Part shown: positions 24,182 to 36,100 of the stretch, piece after piece
How the letters are laid out: each line of letters opens with the position of its first letter
Position numbering within the stretch: the first letter of the stretch is position 1
Assembly: GCA_038496675.1 (NCBI GenBank)
Contig: CM076669.1
Span: 7,310,656 to 7,374,655 of the forward strand
Length of the DNA: 64,000 nt
Source: Rachycentron canadum
Lineage: Eukaryota; Chordata; Actinopteri; Carangiformes; Rachycentridae
Direction: 5' to 3'
Notes under the pieces: model-generated
Database searches by the model: none
What the model was told of the DNA's origin: nothing
What the model saw: only the letters and a program-made list of their open reading frames with translations
Position numbers and translations under genes: made by a program

Positions 24182-27100
24182 GTAGGTTTCGCCCACGGAG
24201 CTGCCACCACCACCACCACCACCACCACCACCCGCTCCTCCACTTGTCATCTCCTTGTTGCCTCTACACGGAAGTGGAGGGGGGACGGGACGTTGCGCCT
24301 GCCCGCTTGTTTGCATGTGCTTTTGTCCGTAGCCTGTAATAAATCCGTGCTTATTTCTAGGCTGTAGTCTCAGGCACAAAGACAGGCAGAGGGGAGAGGA
24401 GAGCACTGAAAGCTGGAGGGCGAAAGTGTAGTAAAATAACCAAAATATCCCAGCAGTGCAACTTGCTCTTTTGCAGCCCATTGAGCTCACACTGCTTTGC
24501 AGACATCTCACCAATATCCTGTGCCTTATATTGCCCAGCTGATATTTATCCATAGCTTGGCTTTTTTTTTTGCAAGGATGACAAAGCATCCTTGTCTTAT
24601 TTTAATGGCAACAGATAAAGTGTGTCCACATCAACACGTGGCTCACTTCCACAGCCACAAACAGCCAAAGAGGTGAAGTTCAACATGTTGTGAACTGAGA
24701 GCAGCCCGAGTCCCTTCGCCTGATGCGTCTCAGATGCTCTTTGTGTTGATGAAGCATTCCTGCCTGTTATAACAATGCCCTGGCCCGAGGGGGATCCAGC
24801 TAATTTAAATAGGGAGTTTAATTTTACTAACTGCTGAATAAACATGTGAACGCACCATCATGCTGTGGAGGAGCGTTTAGAGAAAGCGTCTCCTGCCCTG
24901 AAGCACAGAGATGTACTGAAGGAAGTAGTGATAGTGAAAAGAGAAAACAACAAAACACTTAACAACAAAAATCTGTCATATAAGTATTTATTATCTGTTT
25001 TTAAAGATACAGGTGAATTACTAACACTACTTTTAATATACTGTCCAATTCAAATATTTTTTATTATCCATTTATCTATCTGATGATTTAATCCCTGAAT
25101 CAAATCATCATTCCTTGTTAAGATGTCAGAAACCAAAATCTTCTTCAGTTTGCAACAATAGAAACCAGAGAGAAGCAGCACATCCTCGCATTGAGAATAA
25201 AAATACTTCAATTGCACAAAATGGTCATAATATGCAAAATTTGGCATTTTCATGTGATATATTCCACTTCCACTCCTGACTCTTGGAGATTAAATGATGC
25301 TTTATTGTGCTTTGTATCAGAGGTCTAGAAAAATAGGCAGTTGTTTTTTGTGAGGTCTGTCTTACATCTATGCACCACAGCTGCTCCCCTTTTGAAAAGA
25401 GGAGCTGGACAGGTAGTTCCTCATTGACTCTAAAGCACTGTATATGGGCAAAAGGGCTTTTGACTCTGTCAAAACTGATATTAATCGGTCTTCTTTTATC
25501 AAGTATTAAATCACAGAGTAAAAACTACTGATATGCAAGGTATGTGGTAAATTTTTCTGTGGATTAAATGAATGAACAGAGAGTGAACAGGTCGCCTCCC
25601 TTTCGTCCACAGCTCAGTCTGGTAAGCATCTCCAGACACTTAAAGGTCAAAGAGCCCCCCCCCACTTTACTTTTCAGCACCATCGGTGATCCCTCTGTGT
25701 GTTGTGTGTGAGCAAGACGGAGTGTGTGTGTGGAGGTGAAGGAGGAGGAGACGTAGTGGAGAAACATAGAGTGGTGGGAGAAATGAGCTTCATATGCCGT
25801 CTATAGTTACATCACACCTCACCAAGTATCCCCATAAAGCATCCAGCGGTTATTCATCCATTAGCCTCGTCCGGACATGTGACCGTGACACTGCGAGGTT
25901 GTCAGAAAGCCCTCTGGGTGACAGATTACCGCGGCATCGCCCTGCCCGCCTCAGCCCACGCTTGCACTCCATCCCCTCAGTGAAAGTTCGGTATCTGCCA
26001 GCGCCGTGTATCTATCAACGTCACCCTGGTAATTTACACTGTGGGGGACAGAAACTGGGGTTGTGGTTCAGCGCTCTCAGATGGAGGAGGTTGAATACCA
26101 ATCAGAGGTCTGACCTTTCATGGTCGTTCATCAAACGGTGTCCTCGCTTGGGGTCAAGAATTGTGTGCTCCCGGTCTCTTCCTGTGGGAATTAGAAGAGA
26201 GTTATGAGCAAAAGGTTAAGGCAAGAGAAAGATTGTAGTAGAGGAGAGCCGTAGTAATCATTCTGCTCTGGAGTTGTCTTAAAAGACTATCTTAGTTGTA
26301 GACAGATTTGTTTTTCTACATGTATCCATTGCTGTGAACTAAGAGTCACCTGACCTTTCACCCTGTAATCAAATTCTTGTTACACATCACATGTAGTTCT
26401 TAACATCCTAGACGAGATGGTAAAGCTGATAAGTCCTCTATGTCTGTTAACTCAGACTTGCGGAGATGTTCTGGCTGCTCTCTGCTTTTTCAATCATGTC
26501 AAGTGTTTTTCCTGGGCACTGCTCAGGGCCTGGCCAAGCACTGTCTTGGCCAGTGGTAATCCCAATGAAAAGCCGATGACTAAGTTTTACGGGAGCTGGG
26601 AAAGAACTTGAGCCAAGGCAGTTTTTGATTTGGGGGGAAAAAAATCAAGATGTGATCTCCTGGTTTACAGTCAGTCCTTTCTTGGGTTTAGTCAAATGTA
26701 AAGGTATTTTTCTTCAAACAAATCATATTTTAAACAATCTCGCAGTGTTGATGTTTGTTCCAGCTGTTAAGACTGTTTGCTTTTGGTTATATATTGGAAA
26801 ACGTATTAACCATGACCTCTGAACTTGCCTTTGAATACCAATCATCAAGGCTTTTGACAGGTTAACAAATGACACTTTGCATGATGCAGACATTTCACAG
26901 ATATTGGTTTTTAACAGCACCTTTTTGAGAAATTCACTCAGTAATGGATGTCTTTATGAGGAAGGCTAGGGCATTATTCAATAGACACCAAAAGTCAAGC
27001 TAGGAGAAGAGATAAAAAGGCGACGTTTTGTGAAATGAAATGCATCCTAAGTGGTTTTCAGAGTGATGTATCCTGAGACATCTGTGACCCCAATCACGTC

Positions 27101-30100
27101 AAAGTCTCTCTGCGCAACTCAGAAATGCATTATGGTCCCTTAGGGGATTGAAGCGAAAACATCTTCCCTCTTTGTTTCAGAAGAGCAAAACAATTTAATC
27201 ACTGGGTGAAGGTCTGGGTGTAGAGGAGTTTTGGTGGAGCTTGGATTTCACTGGCTGGCACATTTCCTTCATAAGCACCATGAAATTTAGATTCACTCTG
27301 GATCTGAAATATCCTCATTGTTAAAACTGAAAACGGTCGACCCAAAGCAGGGTTTGAACAATTAAATATGCCACAAAGTAGTGACTCAAGAGAAGTGCCA
27401 CAATGAAGCAGAAGATCACAGAATTTGTTGGTTGAAACATCTGTTACTTCTCTAGCTTGGTTTTTGAGGTTAACCGATAAATGCATCAGTATGGGATTGT
27501 CTTAAAGAAGTGCCCTTTCATCATAGTTCAAACCGTAGTGCCTTGAAGTGCTAATCAACTGCCTTTATGAATGTTAATGGGCCACACATTTTTTTAACCC
27601 TTTGGAACGCATACATGACAATATATAGTTATAACTATAAGCCATATCGCTACGAAACCCCCAGAGTATAGTAAACATGGAAAGAACTGTTCTCATGTAT
27701 GCAATCTCCATTTGTCCCACAAATACATCTGTATTTGACATGTATGGTGAAGTATGCTCTGTAAATAAGGAGCAATTGCTGTGTCAGGAACGTTTGTATC
27801 AACAGCCACTGAGCTCAAAGAAGCAGTAAATTTAATTGGTTTAAAGCAGGCCTGTAACTTTACTCTTTTGGTTTAGTCTCACTGCTGTCATCTGTGTTTT
27901 CACGTAAAAGGTCTGATAAACCCACTGGACGCTACCCAGCATCCAACTGTTACATGTAGCTTGTGAGCGTAATGGAGCTTTTTGTAGCTAAGACTCATTT
28001 ATCCCTTGGGGATTGACTAAAACAAAGCTAAAAGAGGAGGGAACATTTTAATTCAATTCAATAAATGACCGATGAATACTACTGTTGCTCTATCTTTGCT
28101 GGATTTGAAGAAGGAAATTGGTCTGAGGTATTTGCTGACCGAGCGATCGACAGCTAGCTTAACACACAGAGCTCTAGGTATCCCCTCCGAACGAAACCAG
28201 GTGAGTCCTGACTGTAGGTTTACCAGTAGCTAGCTAAAAAGATGCATGTAAGATGTAAACAATGTTACTTTGGAGTTACCAGAAAGCATGTTCCATCTAT
28301 TTTAGTAAGCTAGCTGCTTTCCTGTGCCAAGCTAACATTTCTTGGACCAGTTTGTCAACTGAAACTCGATGTCAACTCCACTTCCAACTGTTGGTAAGAC
28401 AAGCATACTTCCCAAAATGTCAAACTAACAGAGGTTTAAAGGCATTATTAAAGCAACTACCCAGGTTTGAATTAAAATTATTTTTTTTAAGCATGCAAAT
28501 TTACACTGCTTACTTATAAGTAGCCTAATTCACTGCTGCTTAACACTTACCTTCACAGTGTTACGTCACATTTTGATTGAAAACATTATTATAGACTTAA
28601 ATGTTCCTCAGAATCCCTACTTAAAGTTTGAGGTTCTCATTACTGGACAGAACATGTTGAAAGAATAGCAATTTAACCACTTTAATGTTGTAACGTTTTT
28701 TTTTTTTTTTTTTGGTGAGCTTAATGAATGTCACTTAGTACATTTGATGACTGTATTCGATTAGGTTCTTCCAAAAGAACCCATTTGATCTCTAAAGCAT
28801 CTCTGTTATTGATTTCAGCTCATGTTATCTTTAATGGGTTGGCGCTTCCTCACCGTGATATGTTTTAGCCCACTCTGGTAAATGTTACCAATTTTGATTT
28901 ATATTTATCAATCATAACATACATCATCTGAAGGAGTAAGGTCAGGACCTTAGAAGCAAGCATTTGGACGCAGTGGAGAAGAACCCTCTGACAGAACAAG
29001 AGTCAGGGTGGGCGGCCATCTCACTCGACCTGTTGGGTCGGGAGAAGAGAAATTGGGGAGAAATTCCTGTGCCTTGTGAAATGATTATCTAAAACATGTG
29101 CCCTAGTTATGGTGAGGCTGTTTAAGTTACACTATGTGCTTGGAGCGGATAAATATTGAGGGAAGAAGTAGGCTAATGAAATGAGTGAGCCAAATGTCTT
29201 TGACTGAGTTGAGCATGCAGCTAGTAATGCTGTTGAGGTGAAAAAGCTTGTTCCTGTCAGGAGGAATTTTCACTGCAAGCGTTTTAGAAATGGGTAACAT
29301 TGCCTAAAGAAAAGCAGAACGTTAAAATGAACAAAGTGGTGAAGATAACCAATGAAAAAAGTGTTTGTGAATAGTAATTTGAGATGGTTTTGAGGCAAGA
29401 GACTTTTAACCAGATTTGCGTACATAAAGGATTATGTGTTTTCAAAGAGGAACAGGCAAACCTCATGAAAAATGTGGTTTGGTGGTGAGAAAAGCTTGCA
29501 GATCTGTCACCACTGCATGCACTTGAAACATTAACATATGTTTTTATTCAGTAGCCATAAAAACAGTGTTACTATTGATGCCTTGTTTTCGCAATCTGTA
29601 GCCTCCTTAGATTTTGGGGGTGGAAGGCTCAGACTACCATTCAAACAATAGGAAGGCAGGAGGAAAGGGTCTCATCTTGATTAGCAGCAGATTTAATTCA
29701 CATAAGCAACTCTGCAAATGTGGCTTTGAACTGCCTTGAAAGCCACAAATGAAGGCTTGAGAAACCAGTATTTTGAATAGGGTGAGTGAGAAAGTTCTTT
29801 TTTGGCTTATAATGGTGTTCAGTTCAATGCTTAAGGAAAGGAATGGAAGTAGTTGTGCTGACGACAGGATGAAATGTTAAAGCCTATCTTCTTGCGCTGG
29901 GATGTGCTCCAGCTTCCACAACCCTTAAAGGGGCAGGAAAAACAGTCTTCTGGCTGCCTTCTTGTTCCTCATAATGAAAGGCTGGTGAGGCATGCACAAG
30001 GCAGTTTTCTTTTTTATCAGAAACATTTTATGAAAGCTATATAATAAGTCGAATCCCTTTCATTAATAATATGAATCCCCTTCGTGTACAGTTCTAAGTT

Positions 30101-33100
30101 CTGCCACCTTGAACTTTTGACTTACAAACATGTTGAAGATTTGAGGTTTCCTCCCACTCACTATCCCTTCTTTAGTGATGTAGGCTAATGGGGGCAGGGA
30201 TTTATATTTTTAGGGAGTTTTTGAAAGTTTTGAAGTAGACAGATTGTCAGAAAAGCTTCCAGCCAAGGGTTAGAGTCACAGGGTTACTCTGGAAAAAAAA
30301 AAAAAAAAACAATTCAAGCCCCTGATTGTGTGTGCTTGGTTAATAGATGTATGCAGTGTAGCACACCCTGTTAAATATCTATGTATGTATCTATGTGGTT
30401 ATTTGACTCTCAGTCATTGGCAGAATGTTCCAAAGACCAAGAAAACTTTGTTTTCAAAGAATACATAGATATTTAATCAATTATTCAATCCATGGAGAAA
30501 GGATTTTAGTAATTATTAGTTGTAGTCATACTTTGAGAGCTCAATCCTCAGACAGACAGAATGTAATATTTTATAGAAGCTTTGGCTCAGCACCCACTTC
30601 ATAAACATGGAGGAAAGATGGGTTTGTTTATTTTTAGATTGTCCTTCCTTGTCCCCCTGGGTCCCAGCGATGCATGAGGCTGGTTGTTGCTAACCCTTGG
30701 CTGGCCTGTATGCTTAGCAGGCCGCAGTCGACCCGCCTGTCTGCCAAGACATGACCGCCAAACCTCAGTCCCACGACCCTCCCAGTACACAGACCATATG
30801 TAGATCCCAAAACACTGGTATCCACATACAGCTTTGCCAGCATCCTGTATGGTACACAGGCCAAAGCCCCACATTTGTCATGTGACACTCATGCTAGATT
30901 TGAGAGCATGAATTCCTCAGAACCGCAGATAAAGTGGTGAAAACAGAGTCTTGCAAGGTTCTTATCTGGCCAACCGCATGTGTGTTCATCAGGCTCTTCT
31001 CTAAAGGAGACCCCTCATAACTGTGTTCAGCAGCAACGGTTTGAATTTCTACCACACCGCATTAAACTTACTTTGTAAGCAAAGCCTCCTTTTAGTGGTG
31101 CTAGATTACACTTAGAAGCTGGCATCCACTTTCCCTTTAAACTACAAGGTGGAATAAAACAACTTAGAGCAGTTGGGGCGTAAAATAAAACCAAGTCCAA
31201 GCTGGTGATCACACATATCTCAAGCAGTTACTCTTTCTGCCTTTTGTAATCAATATCCATTGAGTATCATCTTTCAGTGGCTGTGAAGTTCTTTGTCTGT
31301 AGCCAAGAACAGCTGTCAGAATAGAATAGAAAATCTTTTCTCTTTTTTAAATTTTTTTTATTTAATTTGCTACACTTGAAAAATTGCTCTTATTTCACCA
31401 CAGCCGGCATCACTTGTAACTGTGAAAAGCACACTAAAGTGACTACTTACTTTCATCAGCCACTCTGGATCTCAATCTGGAGTGATCTGTTTGTACGTAA
31501 GGAGGTTTGTGAGCTGTTTCCCTGGTGGCGGTGAAGATCTCAGTAGTTGATGGTGTAAATGATTAAGGTGATGGAGACTCAACTCTTGTGCCTGTGGTTT
31601 GTATGACCTATGACCTTTGTGTTGTGTTGGTAGGTTGGAAACTGAGAGGGTGGTTTAGACAACACCTATGATAGACATACAATATAAACATAGCCACATG
31701 CATTTAATGCATTGTTTTGACTCTTGTCATCAGTTTAGTTAGTTTGTTAGCAACTGGCAAAGACTCTAGCAAGTCACTGCAAGTAGTACAAGTAGTGACG
31801 ACATGGAGCACCATGTTAAATCATTTTTACATTTTTGTTTGTGGACGGATTATGTTGACACATTAAACAGAGTAGAACATGTTGGTTTCAGGTTTGAAGC
31901 ATTTCTTTTTTAACTTTCAACAGAGCCGGGCTAGCTGCTCCCCCTGCTTTCAGTCTTTAAGCAAAGCTAAGCTAAATGACTCCCAGAAACAAATAACTCC
32001 CCATAAAACCACAACTTGTTAGTTTTACACCTCAATGTTACATGACTTAAACAAGACAAAACAAAATATAAGCTTTAGAGGTGCTAGCTGGAAATTTATT
32101 TTGGGCTGAGCTAGCGGTTTCTGCACATTTCTAATCTTTATGCTAAGGTAAGATAACCACACAAACATGGGGCAGGTGTCCATTCTGTTAAACAAGTCTC
32201 AGTGAAAAAAGTGAATTTCACAAAAATAACTTACTCCTTTTATTTTTGCTGATGCTTTCCACCTTAGTAAAAAGCTACACATTAAGTCTGGAGATGAGAG
32301 CTGTCTGAACTCTGCTAACATTTTAAGCCGACTACTTATTATCACCTGAAGCCATCATTTTTCCCCACAAACCTTGTGCATTTAGCTCAAATTAAATTAA
32401 TTACTCCAGAGTGTTCTTGTTTTGCTAAACAATTGTTTTTGCTATATAGCAATATGGCAAGGTAAAAATCATTTTGCCATGCAAGCTATGATGAATCATT
32501 CATCTCAGCATGGGATACTGAGACTGTGCTGTGCCTTAATTATAATTCTAAGTGCCAGGCGCTTCACAAAACCAATAGAGATTCATTAGCTCGGCAGCCT
32601 TGGCGCTGAACCCTAGCTGAGCTGAGCGATATGCCCACTCTTTCCATCGTCATGCATGGCTACTCCAGCTAGCTCTTGTAAAATATACTAATATGCATAA
32701 AGCTTGCTGGGTCAGAACTGGGCCAGTTATAGAGTTCCTGGTGTGTGGGGGAAATTCAGTTTGTGCTTCTCACCTCATAAAAACCTGAGAGGGGGAGATT
32801 GAGAGAGTTGGTGTGAGGGCTTTAGGGATTTAAGGTTCAAGAGAGATCAGATGACAGCCCTGCTTGCTTTACTCAAGTGTACAGTTATAGTGTTTGCTAT
32901 TGTGATGTAGGAGGAGGGAAGTGATTATACAAGATGCTTTGTTGCTCAAGTGTGCTACATTTGGTATTTGTTTGCCATCAATGTCTTTGCAGCACGATAT
33001 CAGACTTCCATTAAAAGAGTTTGCCAAAACAGAACCTGTAAGCCAGTGGACATCAACCAAAATCCTCAGTGGTACACATTCAAAATATTTCACGTTCATA

Positions 33101-36100
33101 TTTTAAAAAACGTATAATCTTGGCATCTGTCCAAATTCACTGTTTCTGCATTTGTGAATGTTTAAAAACAATAAACTGTGTTCATATTTTATTCCCATGA
33201 ACACAGTTGATTTACCCTGTAGAGAAAGATAGCCTTTCTCCTTTTCCTGTTTCCTCCTGATAAGCGCCTAAAAAAAAAAAAAAAAAAAAAAAAAATTATC
33301 CAGATAGAGGAAACGTGGAAGTCTCAGTACAGCTGTGTTGTTATGCCCCATGATGTGTTTGGGTTATCCATTCATGTGTCCCGTTCTTGAGAAAGCAATA
33401 TGTCAGTAACGCTGTGAGCGAATTTCTTCAAACTTGACACAAACATTTACTTGGACTGAAGGATGAAATGATTAGATTTTGGTGGTCAAAGGTCAAGGTC
33501 ATGGCCTTCTGAATACCTCAGCAATGCCTCGAGGAAATTCTACAAATTTGGTACAAATGTTTGTGTTGGATTCAAGAACAAACTGCTTAGATATTTGATG
33601 ATTATCTATTATCTATCTTGATGATTTGTAACTTCTGATGTGTTTGTTGGTTTGTAGCCATATTCTCATTGGTTAGTGGGTGAGTTTGCAGATGTATTTG
33701 AGTGATTGTTGTGCAGTTGTATTATTAAAGGTTAGTTGGTTTTTAGCTACAAACCTACCAATGACAACATGTATACGAATCAACAAATTAGAATAAGGCT
33801 ACAAAGTGACCGATCAGAAATCACCTAGAAAAACAACCAGTCGGAATATAGCTACAAATCAGTCAATAAGATTGGTCTACAAATTGACAAATCAGAATGT
33901 GGCCACAAATCCAACCATCCCATTCTCATAAACAGGATATCTCAGTAACCCTTTAAGGGATTTTCACAAGCAAAACACAGTTCTGGCTTTGTAAATGCAT
34001 TATCTCAGCAATGTCTTGGACAAACTGTTTAGAGTTTGGTGGGTAAAGGTCAAAAGCCAACTTCACAGTGACCTCACTAAGTACAATTTTGGCCTAGTTA
34101 ATGAACTATCACTGGAACTCCCCATGGGAATCTTCTCAAATTTGGTACCAATGGTCAGGGTCACAGTGACCTCACAAAACATGTTTTTGGCCATAACTCA
34201 AGAATGCAGACAGCAATTATCACAATGTTTTATACAAATGGTTAATATTTTATATGACTCTTGATAAACAGGGATGTAACCTGAAACTAGTCTTTGTGGT
34301 GGAGGTTTATGACTGTGATAATTCTATCATCCCTATAATTCTAGGTAAGAGATGTTTTCACATCATGGCTTAATGGAAGGAAATAGTAATTTCAGTTGAA
34401 AAAAAAATGAGTTCAGTGAGAGGGAATCTGCCTGGCTTGATGCTAACCTGTTCTGAGCTTGAAAGTGGATTGTGATTTCCTGTTTAACCATATAGCCACA
34501 GTTTTTTGTTTTGTGGGACATTATTTCCTGCATAGGTTTTGGCTCAGTTAGACAATCATTAGTCTGTGTTTAGAACCATAAAGCACATTATCCTTCAAGT
34601 TAACTATCCTCCTTAATTATCTAGGCAGGCTCAGGAAACATTCAAGACAATTTTCCCATTTTGATGCACTGCCCTTTTAAGCACTGCTTAATAGTGCAAA
34701 CTGCTCATTTCTGCTCAGCTAGTATCGGTTCTGGGATGAGGGTCTGGTTGTGCAGGTACCTAGAGTTTGCTGAGAACAAGTTGAACCGCAGTTTAAGTAA
34801 ACATGGCAGTTCTGACTGCAGCAACCCACACCAGAAAGCTGGCTTGATAAATGGGAGAAATCTGCATTTGATAATAGCCGTTCTCCCGCCTCAGTCAGCC
34901 CAAGATAAACCAGCCGTCGTATTTATCTTTCTACAGAATGTAATTTGTTTCTCACCATCATATTGATATTCATGGATCAATGGCCATGGAAATGGTGTGG
35001 TTACACTGCTTTTATGAAGAGCTATGACAACACTGTAATTTATTTTTGATGCATTTTGTGGGGAATCTGCCACACAGTTTTATCTCCTTCACAGTTTGCC
35101 CTTTCAATTTATTGTTTTCATCTTTTAATCTGGTGGACGGTACTGAAGGTCACTGAATTATGCATGTTCTGCTTTTGATAAGAACACAAGCAGTTTGTTT
35201 GAGCTCTGTGTTGCATTTTCTCTTTCATTTTGATGAGAAACATGCAGCAGGGAGCTCTGACTATGTCGATACTTTGATTTGTTGCCCTCTCCCTAAAAGA
35301 AATTCAGTAGCCACGGCAATCAATCATTCTTTTTCATGTGAAACTGAGCTAAGGAAACATCCAAAGGCGCTGACTTGTTGTAGATTTGTATCTCTGCTCT
35401 GTAGACAGGGCTAGCACACAGATTAGAGGTCACCACCGAGTGCCACAGTGCCAGCTCAGTTGCCACACTGGGTGCATCTCATCAAAAAATGCACACAGGC
35501 GGACATTTTCCCTCAAGGCTTGCTCATTACCGTGATATCACATCCAGTCCTTCCATTACTGAGCAGGCTGAAAACGATGACAATTTAATCTACACTCTTT
35601 GGCCCTGCTGTTTTTCCCCCTGCTATGACCAGCAGCATCTTCTTACTGATATTGTTATCAGCAGGAGCAACATATACCATGTGACATCCATGTTGCCGAG
35701 AGGGAAAGATATTGGAAATGAAAAGGCCCATCCTTCTGCACTCCCTTGTCACGCACAGATTGTTTTCTAGTGAAACGGCCACCTAGTGTGTTTGCTACTA
35801 TTTGTTCTGCAGCTGTGGAGAAGTTAAAGGAAAACACTTAATTTCTTGCAGGGAGTCAGATGAGGGGATTGATGTCACTCTCATGTCTGTGTAGCAAATG
35901 TGAAGCCACCACCATCGTGTGAGCAAAGCATCATGTCCATCCCTTTTAACTCTGGAAACAAGAGGGAAGTGTTCAGTTTCTTTCCATCTGTGATTTCTAT
36001 GGCTGTGATTTATATGTATGCATTGAAAAAACAGGAACAACTTGGCCACAAACACTTGTAACCCAGTCCTCCATGCAAATGTCGTGATGCTGTAGTATGA

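Larger units (their letters stand above)
24182..31900 (+). other. tmtc2 intron 1, left part
   Basis: AT-rich intronic DNA with no supported exon. It contains a CpG-containing block at 25794-26210, poly-T at 28696-28713, a possible dispersed repeat at 28930-29070 and poly-A near 30291-30309. The GC-richer stretch 30640-30890 has minus-strand ORFs of 84-91 codons without recognisable similarity. Confidence 0.5.

Noticed and set aside
33270..33295. Poly-A as the tail of a processed pseudogene or SINE
   Set aside because: The preceding sequence has no tRNA-like promoter, no coding similarity and no target-site duplication that I could see.
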